Assembly (NCBI RefSeq): GCF_011602085.1
Contig: NZ_JAAONY010000002.1
Span: forward strand, 682,001-746,000
DNA length: 64,000 bases
Direction of reading: 5' to 3'
Source of the DNA: Pseudoteredinibacter isoporae
Lineage (GTDB): Bacteria; Pseudomonadota; Gammaproteobacteria; Pseudomonadales; Cellvibrionaceae
Shown here: positions 54,229 through 62,535 of the stretch, one piece after another
Layout of the letters: every line of letters begins with the position of its first letter
How positions within the stretch are numbered: position 1 is the stretch's first letter
The notes under the pieces: generated by a model
Seen by the model: the letters and a program-made list of their open reading frames with translations, nothing else
Databases searched by the model: none
What the model was told of the DNA's origin: nothing
Made by a program: the position numbers and the translations under genes

Positions 54229-55653
54229 TTACCCTTTATTGATAATCACGGACTGAATACTGGTGTACTCTTCCAGACCATGGGTGGAAAACTCCACACC
54301 GAAACCGGATTGCTTAACGCCGCCAAAGGGCACGTTCGGCTGAATGGCCGCATGGTTATTAATCCAGGCCGTGCCGGATTCCAAACGCATGGCAAGCTCG
54401 GTTGCCTTCTCAATATCGCTGGACCAAACCGAGCCACCTAAACCATTCTCATTATCATTGGCTAGCTTGATCACTTCTTCGATATCGCTGTACTTAACGA
54501 TGGGCAGAATCGGGCCGAAGGGTTCTTCATCCACCAGACGCATACCATCTTTTACATTCGTTACCACCGTCAGTGGGTAAAAATATCCAGGCCCCTCATG
54601 GTTCTCACCCCCGACCAGAAATTCTGCGCCCTGGGCCTTGGCATCTTCAGCAAGACTGATCACTTTATCCAACTGATCGCGATTGTTCACCGGACCGTAA
54701 TCCATACCCTCTTCCAGGCCGTTACCCAGTTTTGCTGATTTAGCGATGGCAACCAGCTCACTGGCCAACTCATCGTGAATGCTTTCGTGAACATAAAGGC
54801 GCTTCAGTGCTGCACAGGTTTGGCCACTGTTGGTAAACGCGGAAGCAAAAATACGAGGCGCCATGGTTTTAACATCAACATCCGGCAAAATAATGCCCGC
54901 ATCGTTACCGCCCAATTCGAGAGTCAAACGCTTCAGGTTAACGGAAGCACTCTGCATAATTTTGCGGCCGGTCGCTGAAGAGCCTGTGAAAACAATCTTG
55001 CTGATGTCCGGATGAGTGCTCATGGCAGAACCGATCTCGCCTTCGCCCGTCACCACATTCAAAACGCCTGCTGGCAAAACACTTTGAGCCAGCTCAACAA
55101 ATTTAATCGTGGACAATGGGGTGTAGCTGGAAGGCTTGATGACAACGGTATTACCCGCACGGATTGCCGGAATCACATGCCAGATGGCAATTAACAATGG
55201 CCAGTTCCAGGGAGTGATTGAACCCACAACACCTAAAGGTTTGCGATGCACTTCTGCACGCACCTCATCATCATCCTGTAAAACTTCCACGGGCAATTCC
55301 AGCTCCGCATTGGAACGACACCACACAGCAGCGCCACCCACTTCAAAGTAAGCACCCTGGCCACCAAAGGCCTGAAGCGGACGGCCTTGTTCCTGAGTGA
55401 TCAACTGAGCCAAATCATCGATATTGGCTTCCAGCAAATCCGCCAGCTGCAAGCAAGCCTGCTTGCGCGTTTCATTGTCAGTGGCTGCCCAGGCCGGGAA
55501 GGCCGCTTTGGCAGCAGCTACCGCTTGATCCAATTGCTCTACAGAAGTATCCGGCGCCTTGGCCAGCACGGTTTCGGTGGCCGGATTAATAACGTCAAAG
55601 CTTCCCGCTCCCGCTACTTTTTCACCATTAATAATCAAAGAATAATCTGACAC
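54229..55653 (-). CDS. NAD(P)-dependent aldehyde dehydrogenase
   Basis: The 474-residue protein is a class ALDH with cofactor and catalytic motifs intact: GSITPWNWPL, VFTGSSATGR, TLELGGNDAGI (catalytic glutamate E246) and FTNSGQTCAA (nucleophile C280). The sequence resembles broad-specificity dehydrogenases of aliphatic or aromatic aldehydes. The start is GTG with a GGGAGA site. It lies just upstream of mauBEDA on the same strand but has its own terminator. It is a natural candidate to oxidise the aldehyde made by the amine dehydrogenase, which is an inference from position. Confidence 0.9.
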   Translation of the reverse strand: MSDYSLIINGEKVAGAGSFDVINPATETVLAKAPDTSVEQLDQAVAAAKAAFPAWAATDNETRKQACLQLADLLEANIDDLAQLITQEQGRPLQAFGGQGAYFEVGGAAVWCRSNAELELPVEVLQDDDEVRAEVHRKPLGVVGSITPWNWPLLIAIWHVIPAIRAGNTVVIKPSSYTPLSTIKFVELAQSVLPAGVLNVVTGEGEIGSAMSTHPDISKIVFTGSSATGRKIMQSASVNLKRLTLELGGNDAGIILPDVDVKTMAPRIFASAFTNSGQTCAALKRLYVHESIHDELASELVAIAKSAKLGNGLEEGMDYGPVNNRDQLDKVISLAEDAKAQGAEFLVGGENHEGPGYFYPLTVVTNVKDGMRLVDEEPFGPILPIVKYSDIEEVIKLANDNENGLGGSVWSSDIEKATELAMRLESGTAWINNHAAIQPNVPFGGVKQSGFGVEFSTHGLEEYTSIQSVIINKG

Positions 55654-55741
55654 TGTCTATCTCCCGCTGCTGTCATATTTTGCTACCTAAGGCAGCTGTT
55701 GTACTGCACATTTCGTCCGACTCGCAGTCGGTTCGAATCCA

Positions 55742-57472
55742 TTAATAACCCGACACCCAATTCGGCAGAATGACATTATTTCTGCGCGCGTAGTCATCCC
55801 ATAAAGTGATGAGTTCTTTGAGTTTGTCAGGGTTTTTTAAGGCTAAATTTTTTCGCTCGGCGCGATCATCACGAATATTGAAAAGCTGCCACTGGCCGTT
55901 CCCCATAGGAATCGGCATTAAAATGGCTTTCCAATCACCCGAGCGCACTACCCGCTTACCAAATAACTCGGTAATAAAATTCACCGGCGCCATGGCCTTG
56001 CCCTGCAATGCCGGCAAAATTGAACGTCCGCTAATAGGATGGTAAGCGGTCTTTTCTTCGGAGGACGGGCTCTTGCTAGCCCTGCCTTTAATGCCAGTAA
56101 TATCCAGAATGGTGGGCACAATATCTTTTACGCGAACCAATTGATCCACACGTCCCGCCTTGATCGTTTTCGGGTACGTTAAGAAGGCCGGTACATGGGA
56201 ACCACCTTCGCTGCTGAAACCCTTGTAACCATAAAAACCCGGCGCGCCTGCCCAGGCCCACTCAGGCCCATAAAAAACATAGCTGTCGACTTTGCCCATG
56301 GCGCGCAGGCTGAAATCGTGATTGTTCATCACCCAGTTGTACACTTTGGGAAACTGATCTTTCGGCCAGGTTGCATCTACATCGTGGCCTTCGGCCCCGT
56401 TATCGGACATAAAGATCACCAGGGTATTTTCCAAATCCCCCTGTTGCTCCAAACTCTTCAGCAAACGACCGAAATGCTTATCCATTTCACTGACCATGGC
56501 GGCGTAAATTTCCATGGCGCGGGAAGATTGGCTTTTCTCTTCGCTGGATAAACTTTCCCACTTTCGACTACCTGGGGGCATGACGGCAGGCTCACCGCTG
56601 ATTAATCCGAGGGCACGCTGCTTGGCGGCACGCTCTTTGTGTAATTGCTCATAACCCTTGTCGTATCGCCCCTGATATTCAGCGATGGCCTGCTCAGAGG
56701 CTTGCAAAGGCCAATGCGGCGCAGTAAACGCCAGATAGGCAAAGAACGGTTTTTGAGATTGTTTCTGTTTTCCTGACTGGATGTAGTCAAGCAATTGATC
56801 CACATAGAACTGGGATGAGTATTGAAAACGCTCAGGCAGTGTTTTTAACAGAACGCCATCTTCACGATAGCCGGCCTTTTGCCCTTCATGCTGGGCGTAA
56901 GCGGGTTTCATATCCGCATAGTGACTGGCACCACCAGGTAATAGTACAAAGGAACGGTCAAAACCGTGGGACTCCGGCCCCTGCCCTTCGCCTTTACCCA
57001 AATGCCATTTGCCGGTCATATAAGTGTTGTAACCGGCGGACTTCAATATTGTCGCCAGACTTTCAACACGCTGATTCAGGTAACCTTCGTAACCTGGTTG
57101 ACCGCGTTGATTATCGGCCATTTCCTCGGCCATATTGCCAAGGCCAGCCAAATGACTGTCTACACCGGTCAATAGCATCGCGCGTGTAGGAGAACAGGTA
57201 AATGCCGTATGAAAATCGGTAAACTGCACACCCTGCTCAGCCAGACGATCGATATTCGGTGTTTTGATTTCACTGCCCAGATATCCCAGATCAGCAAAAC
57301 CCAAATCGTCGACCACCACAAGCAGGATGTTAGGGCGCGGTGAATTTGCCTGGGCCTGATAACTCATTCCCAAAGCCAAAAATACAATTAAAATGCGCGC
57401 AAACAGACGAGTGCCGACATCGCCTTTCTGCCAGCCCCGTTTGATTATTGTCGCTATTATATTTTTATTCAC
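55742..57472 (-). CDS. Type I sulfatase (arylsulfatase family)
   Basis: The 576-residue protein has a long N-region and signal peptide (about residues 21-43), then metal-binding D55-D56 in LLVVVDDLGFADLGY. The formylglycine site C93-S-P-T-R (FTCSPTRAMLLTG) is followed by KWHLGKGEG. The cysteine form needs a formylglycine-generating enzyme or anSME, neither of which is in the window. It would hydrolyse a sulfate ester in the periplasm. The start appears to be GTG. It follows the TonB receptor gene by 49 bases, across a hairpin, suggesting the receptor brings in its substrate. Confidence 0.9.
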   Translation of the reverse strand: MNKNIIATIIKRGWQKGDVGTRLFARILIVFLALGMSYQAQANSPRPNILLVVVDDLGFADLGYLGSEIKTPNIDRLAEQGVQFTDFHTAFTCSPTRAMLLTGVDSHLAGLGNMAEEMADNQRGQPGYEGYLNQRVESLATILKSAGYNTYMTGKWHLGKGEGQGPESHGFDRSFVLLPGGASHYADMKPAYAQHEGQKAGYREDGVLLKTLPERFQYSSQFYVDQLLDYIQSGKQKQSQKPFFAYLAFTAPHWPLQASEQAIAEYQGRYDKGYEQLHKERAAKQRALGLISGEPAVMPPGSRKWESLSSEEKSQSSRAMEIYAAMVSEMDKHFGRLLKSLEQQGDLENTLVIFMSDNGAEGHDVDATWPKDQFPKVYNWVMNNHDFSLRAMGKVDSYVFYGPEWAWAGAPGFYGYKGFSSEGGSHVPAFLTYPKTIKAGRVDQLVRVKDIVPTILDITGIKGRASKSPSSEEKTAYHPISGRSILPALQGKAMAPVNFITELFGKRVVRSGDWKAILMPIPMGNGQWQLFNIRDDRAERKNLALKNPDKLKELITLWDDYARRNNVILPNWVSGY

Positions 57473-57486
57473 CGCGCTGACTCATG

Positions 57487-57512
57487 CTAGGCCCCGGCAG
57501 TGCCGGGGCTAG
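57487..57512 (-). other. Strong GC hairpin between the TonB receptor and sulfatase genes
   Basis: CTAGGCCCCGG pairs with CCGGGGCTAG, with one bulged base, around a five-base loop. It ends 15 bases before the sulfatase GTG. On the minus strand no T run follows, so it is not a normal terminator. It may stabilise the receptor mRNA or reduce sulfatase translation. Confidence 0.6.
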
Positions 57513-57521
57513 TGTTTTTGC

Positions 57522-59795
57522 TTAGAAGTTGTAGCTGAAGGTTGCACCAAACCAACGTGGTGGCGCATAGAAAGATGTCGCACCCAGAGCACCCAGATCC
57601 AGGTTGTAGATACGATATTCTTCATCCGTGATGTTCTTCGCCCACAGCGCAACTTTCCAACTCTCATCACCCGAGGTGTAAGAGATGTTGGCGTTCCAAA
57701 CTGAATAGGATTCCTCGAAGGACACGTCGGAGTTCGTCACTTCCAGATACTGATCACCGTAGGCAGCACCGTCTAACTGAATCGCCATGTTGCCACCGGC
57801 CATATCCCAGTTGTAACGACCCAGGAAGTTTGCGCTGTAGTCAGGGGCATTTGGCAGTTCGTTTCCTGAAATTGGGCCACCGTTAGCGTCGAATACGGTA
57901 TCCACTTCGGAATCATTCAGAGCCAAACCAAAGATAAAGTCCCAGTTGTCTCCTGGCGTCAGGAACAATTCAACTTCACCACCTTTAACGGTTGCGTCAG
58001 AGTTATCAACTTGAGGCGTCAAACCGGTCAAAGCAAACGCCTGATAATCCTGATAATCGTAGTAGAACACGGTAGCGTTCAAGCGCGCGTAATCGGTCAG
58101 CTCGGTTTTAATACCCAATTCATATGAGTGCAGCGTTTCTTCTTTGTGCTGGAAGTTTGGTGTGCTTGGCAAAACACCGGCATTTACAGACCAGTTACCG
58201 CCTTTAATACCGCGGTTATAACTGGCAAAAACCAACGTTTCATCAGAGGCGCGCCAATCCAACTGAACGCGCGCCGCATAGTCACCGTAATCAATGGTGT
58301 TCTGGGGCAAACCACGCACAACAGAGATGGTCTGGCTCGGCGTGTTGATATCGCCGTAGGTGTTTACAAAATCGATGTCTTTATCGTCTTGTGACCAACG
58401 CAGACCGGTAATCAAGGTCAGGTCTTCACTCAGATCCGTTTCCAACTGACCGAATACAGACCAGTTACGGGAATCCAGATTAACACTGTAATCCGTTGCA
58501 GCATTCAGTGGCACAACAATGCTGTCTGGCGCACCTACACCTGGAGGTGCCCAATCGGCACAACCCAATACCGTTCCATCAGGCAACGCTGGAGGCGCAA
58601 TGGCACCCGCCGCACAACCGCCTACCGCGCCAGGAATACCGGCGGTAATCGCACGGTTAAACTGCTGCATATCCAGATAATAAGCACCAACCTGCCAACG
58701 CTGGGTATCGTTTTCACCGGACAAACGGAACTCCTGAGAGAACTGCTCGTAATCGGCAATCGTGGTAAAGTTTACCGCCAGGATTGGCGCACCATCACCA
58801 TCTTCGGTATAGAACTTATCCATCTCGGTATAGTTAGTGATGGAAACAAATTCCAAGCCATCACCGACTTCTTTGGTCAACTTGGCCGTGACGCTGGTGG
58901 CCTCACGGTCAAAGTAACCTTCGTATTCGGAATCGTGTTCGAAAGGACGTACCACAGTATTGTCACGCACACCCAAACCGGTTTGCGGATCAACCGATGC
59001 TCCGCCTGCCGAGTAAACGACATAACCGCCGGTCGGTACGTCATCGTCTTTGGTGTATTTAACGCTCAAATCCAGAGTCGTCGCTTCGTCCACATCAATC
59101 TGCAATTGACCACGCAAAGCGTAACCATCGCGACCACCTAACGCTCGAACACCTGGCTGGGTCGCTTCTACATAACCGTCACCTTCTTCCCAGCGAGCCG
59201 AAAAACGGCCGCGAACGTTATCGCTCAAGGCACCGCCTACCGCACCTTCGATAGAGCGCGTGCTGTATTCAGATACGGAAAAATCTACATAACCGTTGGT
59301 TTCGTCATCGGAAGCATCACGGCTAACGTAGTGAATCAAACCGCCGGTAGCATTTCGACCAAACAGAGTACCCTGTGGGCCACGCAATACTTCTACACGC
59401 TCAACGTCGAACAACTGACCGGAAATCGCATTCATTGAACCGATGTATACATCGTCAGAATAAACCGCCACTGGCGCTTCAAGGTTGTCGGTAAAGTTGT
59501 TCTGAGAAACACCACGCAGGTTAAAGGTGGTGATGGTGGGTGACCAGGTATTCACCTGCAAACCCGGAACTTGCTGGGTAATCTCGGTAGTGTTTGTCAC
59601 TCCGAGCGCTTTCATCTGATCACCACTGAATGCCGATACAGATACACCAACATCTTGCAGGTTCTGCTCACGCTTCTGCGCGGTTACGGTAACTTCTTCC
59701 AGAACAGCCGCAGAGCTGTTGCTGGCAGCAATGGCAAGCGTCAACAATGATAATGAAAATTGACGCCCTCTACTGGCGGTAATTGATTTCAACAT
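57522..59795 (-). CDS. TonB-dependent outer-membrane receptor
   Basis: The 757-residue protein has a signal peptide (about 1-28). A TonB box-like EVTVTAQKREQNLQDVGVSV leads into the plug domain (LRGVSQNNFTDN, ERVEVLRGPQGTLFGRNATGG), and the beta-barrel ends in the aromatic C-terminus ATFSYNF. The plug signature is that of the large 'iron complex receptor' class found in sphingomonads and marine gammaproteobacteria, whose substrates include steroids, lignin aromatics and sulfated compounds. Its partner sulfatase, immediately downstream, suggests a sulfate ester. A GAGGAA site precedes the ATG. Confidence 0.9.
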   Translation of the reverse strand: MLKSITASRGRQFSLSLLTLAIAASNSSAAVLEEVTVTAQKREQNLQDVGVSVSAFSGDQMKALGVTNTTEITQQVPGLQVNTWSPTITTFNLRGVSQNNFTDNLEAPVAVYSDDVYIGSMNAISGQLFDVERVEVLRGPQGTLFGRNATGGLIHYVSRDASDDETNGYVDFSVSEYSTRSIEGAVGGALSDNVRGRFSARWEEGDGYVEATQPGVRALGGRDGYALRGQLQIDVDEATTLDLSVKYTKDDDVPTGGYVVYSAGGASVDPQTGLGVRDNTVVRPFEHDSEYEGYFDREATSVTAKLTKEVGDGLEFVSITNYTEMDKFYTEDGDGAPILAVNFTTIADYEQFSQEFRLSGENDTQRWQVGAYYLDMQQFNRAITAGIPGAVGGCAAGAIAPPALPDGTVLGCADWAPPGVGAPDSIVVPLNAATDYSVNLDSRNWSVFGQLETDLSEDLTLITGLRWSQDDKDIDFVNTYGDINTPSQTISVVRGLPQNTIDYGDYAARVQLDWRASDETLVFASYNRGIKGGNWSVNAGVLPSTPNFQHKEETLHSYELGIKTELTDYARLNATVFYYDYQDYQAFALTGLTPQVDNSDATVKGGEVELFLTPGDNWDFIFGLALNDSEVDTVFDANGGPISGNELPNAPDYSANFLGRYNWDMAGGNMAIQLDGAAYGDQYLEVTNSDVSFEESYSVWNANISYTSGDESWKVALWAKNITDEEYRIYNLDLGALGATSFYAPPRWFGATFSYNF

Positions 59796-60208
59796 AGCTT
59801 CCTCACAAATCCCAAAGTGTTGTTATGATTGTTCGCAAAATCCAGGAAGAACACAGGCGGTAGCTTGAATGACTGGACTCGGCTTAAAGACAATAGCTCA
59901 CATGTTGTTATAGCTGCTGAGCGCAAATTGTCACGGTTGATTACAGGCACTGGATATTATGTTTTACGCCCTTTCCCAACCATGTCAGGCAGTTTAATCC
60001 CTGACAAGACGGCATTTCTTGCACCAGAGTGAAAAGAAAAATTGACGCTAAGGGAAAAATTGACGTGTGAATTTGTGCATTTTTGACGAACGGTTGTTTG
60101 AAAAATGCTGCTAAACAGTTGATTTATATTGAAATTAAACGCTTATTCAGAAATGCAGCTTGCACGCAGAGTCAAATTTCACCAGCGCGGAAAGGAAAAC
60201 AACAAGAA

Positions 60209-60240
60209 ATAAAAAGCTCTGGCCATAAAGGACCAGAGCT
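60209..60240 (-). terminator. Rho-independent terminator on the minus strand
   Basis: On the minus strand AGCTCTGG pairs with CCAGAGCT, extended by an inner CC/GG pairing, and is followed by TTTTTATTT. There is no obvious gene ending here, which points to an unannotated minus-strand transcript. Confidence 0.8.
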
Positions 60241-60569
60241 ACGGCTCCAAAACACAGAACCCACTGGGAGCTTACTTGGCAGACACACCCAATACTTTTG
60301 ATATGTCGATCGTTAAACCGCAATCAAAACGACAATTTTTTCAGTACCGAACCCCGACTTCCCAAAGCGCCCACTCACAGTGTCTGACCAGAGACTTTTC
60401 AAACCTATGAAAAGCCTCTTTACGCCCCTTGAGAAAACCTTCATTAGTCGACGTTCAGAATTTGAGACAAACAGGAACCTTGCCGCATTAAAACGACACC
60501 TGGATTCAACAAAACGTATCAACGGTTTAATAAAGAATCTTTGCTAAAAGATTTCTCACACATATCGTG

Positions 60570-60863
60570 TCAGACATAGGAACCCTCCCTGGTCAGAACA
60601 GGTTTTTTAACATCCTTATGTTGGGCGGGAATCTCATTTCGAGTATCCCGAGCCACGCTCAATGAGCCTGCGACTTGTTCAGGCAATCTCTTCAACGCGA
60701 CATTATGTTCAGAGTAGCAGCTATTCACCGGCGCATTGTCTAAATCCATGCCACGACGACGAGTGGCCCCAGGAAACTGACTCAAATCGACAACCGGCAC
60801 AGACACTCCCACAACGTTCAGCGAAACAGCTTTCCCCGATAGGATTAAAAGTGTTTTCTGCAT
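60570..60863 (-). pseudogene. Possible small or decayed secreted-protein gene
   Basis: A 97-codon minus frame starts MQKTLLILSGKAVSLNVVGV and then VSVPVVDLSQFPGATRRRG. The hydrophobic start, interrupted by one lysine, looks like an altered signal peptide, and the following VPVVDLSQFPG reminds me of the mature start of CpoB/YbgF-like proteins. No coiled-coil or TPR domain follows. The ribosome-binding site is weak and the downstream terminator is about 330 bases away. It may be a degenerate fragment or a chance frame. Confidence 0.25.
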
Positions 60864-61141
60864 CCACCACAGCCTGTACGAATATGTGTATCAAGGAATA
60901 CAATTATAACGAGGGGAAACCTTAATCCAGACAAAATGAAAAGCCATTTTCACGCAGTGTTTAGCGACTTTAATTTTCAACGATTCAGTCTTGGTTCAGA
61001 TGAAAAATACGAGCCGGGTGAAAACAAGGCTGTGGAAAATTCAGAAGTATTGAAAAACACGTATTCGTAAAACGAGGAACGCGCAAGAAAGGCAGACATA
61101 ACACAGTCAAACAATCAGCAAAGTAGCGAGATTATCAGCAT

Positions 61142-61172
61142 AAAAAAACCCGGCATCGAATACCGGGTTTTT
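61142..61172. terminator. Bidirectional rho-independent terminator
   Basis: AAAAAACCCGG pairs with CCGGGTTTTT around CATCGAATA. It lies 58 bases beyond the stop of the minus-strand MBL-fold gene. Confidence 0.88.
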
Positions 61173-61229
61173 ATGTCACTGTTTGGCCCTGCAGCCTTAC
61201 AGGGTTTTACAGAATCGGCTGAGCGACTC

Positions 61230-62192
61230 TTAATCCTGCAGCTGATCCCAAACTTCCTGATCGCGCTCATCGGTCCAGATGCGCGGCCAGTCGATACCGT
61301 CGAACTCGTCCCACAAACGCTGAACATCAAATGGCAGGCAATGCTCGAAGATTGGCCACATACCAAACTTCGGCGCCAGATGTTCATGAGTCGCCAGGAA
61401 TGCTTCTTTCAACGTTCCACCACGTTTGTGAACCTCACCAACTTTTTCGATCATGCCATTCAGGAAGCCACGAGTCTGCTCGATCGCAGCATCAACCGCT
61501 TCGCGACCATGGGCAACTGCACCGCGACCGCCAATCAACACTTCCGCTTCGTAAGACTTCACTTTGTCCAGAGTTTCATTGGCCCAATCAAAGTGGAAAG
61601 CATCACCGGTATACAGAGCCGCCGCAGCCTCAACCAGATCACCGGCAAACAATACTTTTTGTTTTGGCAACCAGGCCACAATGTCACCTGCGGTATGACC
61701 GCGACCGCAATATTCCAGAACCAGATCACCGCGGTCACCCCCCAAAGGAATCACCATACGATCGTTAAATACCAGATCCGGGTGGGTCAAACCGGGAATG
61801 CCATCAGGCTCGCGGAACAAACGAGGCATACGACCGAACTCACTGGCCCAATCCTGCATGCCGCGCTCTTCAATCAAAAATTTGGTTTTCTCATGGGCGA
61901 TAACCGATTCAGCACCATAAGCACTGGCTCCCAGTACGCGTACCGCATGATAGTGAGACAGAACCAGATACTTCACCGGCTTATTCGTATGTTCGCGCAG
62001 CTGCTCCAACCAATCGTTGGCAGCTTTAGGAGTTGCGCGGGCCTCAAAGGCGATCAGAAAGTCTTCGGCTTCAATAGCACCAACATTGGGATCACCTTCG
62101 GCAGTCAGGGCATAGACGCCATCGGCCAATACTTCGAGGGTTTCTGTTTTCACGCCGAGGTCGGCGGATGAGGCAAAGGGTTTTTTAGCCAT
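61230..62192 (-). CDS. Metallo-beta-lactamase-fold protein with degenerate metal site
   Basis: The 320-residue protein has the MBL fold order: a GDPNVGAIEAEDFLIAFEAR strand region, LVLSHYHAVRVLGA, YCGRGHTAGDIV and LFAGDLVE. Of the usual HxHxDH ligands only the first two histidines (H80, H82) are present, and D-H is replaced by V84-R85. H166 and D185 remain, but the last motif reads GGRG instead of GHG. One metal may still bind. As I recall, similar proteins occur beside FAD monooxygenases and homogentisate genes, matching the divergent neighbour here. Its reaction is unknown. Confidence 0.8.
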   Translation of the reverse strand: MAKKPFASSADLGVKTETLEVLADGVYALTAEGDPNVGAIEAEDFLIAFEARATPKAANDWLEQLREHTNKPVKYLVLSHYHAVRVLGASAYGAESVIAHEKTKFLIEERGMQDWASEFGRMPRLFREPDGIPGLTHPDLVFNDRMVIPLGGDRGDLVLEYCGRGHTAGDIVAWLPKQKVLFAGDLVEAAAALYTGDAFHFDWANETLDKVKSYEAEVLIGGRGAVAHGREAVDAAIEQTRGFLNGMIEKVGEVHKRGGTLKEAFLATHEHLAPKFGMWPIFEHCLPFDVQRLWDEFDGIDWPRIWTDERDQEVWDQLQD

Positions 62193-62420
62193 GGCTGCAC
62201 CTTATCGATTGTCGTTGTTGCGGTTATCACTGGTTTAGCAAGCTTGGCTGGCAGAAGCCAAGTGCTCGAGATCGGGCAAAGCGAGCCGCCAGGGACAGCA
62301 AAAGCCTTGCTCAGGATTCGAAAGATAACACAAATAGTTTCAATAACAACCAATAAATACAATATTAGCTATTTTTTAACCGCAAAAACCTTGATAAACA
62401 CGTCCTTCGGAGATATATTC

Positions 62421-62434
62421 GTCTCAACTGAGAC
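62421..62434. promoter_or_regulatory. Palindrome GTCTCA-N2-TGAGAC, candidate operator
   Basis: GTCTCAACTGAGAC is a perfect inverted repeat with a two-base centre, three bases from the FNR-type box and about 100 bases before the monooxygenase ATG. A MarR- or TetR-type regulator could bind it. Confidence 0.45.
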
Positions 62435-62436
62435 TA

Positions 62437-62450
62437 TTGATCGAAATCAA
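62437..62450. promoter_or_regulatory. FNR/Anr-type box
   Basis: TTGATCGAAATCAA is an exact match to the FNR/Anr consensus TTGAT-N4-ATCAA. It lies 86 bases before the monooxygenase ATG. If it is functional, oxygen supply controls one of the divergent genes. Confidence 0.55.
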
Positions 62451-62535
62451 GTTGTACTTAAGCGATAATTTGAATCCGAGCCAATCGCCTCATACGCATA
62501 ATAAGGGCGCGCGCCCAACGACAGTGGCCGAGACA

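Larger units (their letters stand above)
59796..61229. other. 1.4-kb stretch without a convincing gene
   Basis: This is the longest gene-free stretch in the window. It contains short frames on both strands, none with a recognised family. It also holds a minus-strand terminator at 60209-60240, a weak candidate frame at 60570-60863 and the shared terminator at 61142-61172. The TonB receptor promoter should lie at its left end. Confidence 0.6.
62193..62535. promoter_or_regulatory. Divergent promoter region of the MBL and FAD monooxygenase genes
   Basis: This 343-bp AT-rich region carries two adjacent palindromes, listed separately, near the monooxygenase side. No gene is seen in it. Confidence 0.6.

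Noticed and set aside
55717-55742. tRNA-like TTCGAATCC motif next to a CCGACT/AGTCGG hairpin
   Set aside because: It looks like a T-arm, but the five-base T stem does not pair and no acceptor, D or anticodon arms are found around it. I call it a chance hairpin, perhaps the sulfatase 3' end.
60313-60522. 69-codon minus frame in the gene-poor stretch
   Set aside because: It starts with TTG, has no ribosome-binding site and has no family. It is kept only as part of the unexplained transcript question.
61173-62171. 332-codon antisense frame opposite the MBL-fold gene
   Set aside because: It is a shadow of the minus-strand MBL gene, whose motifs and start are clear.
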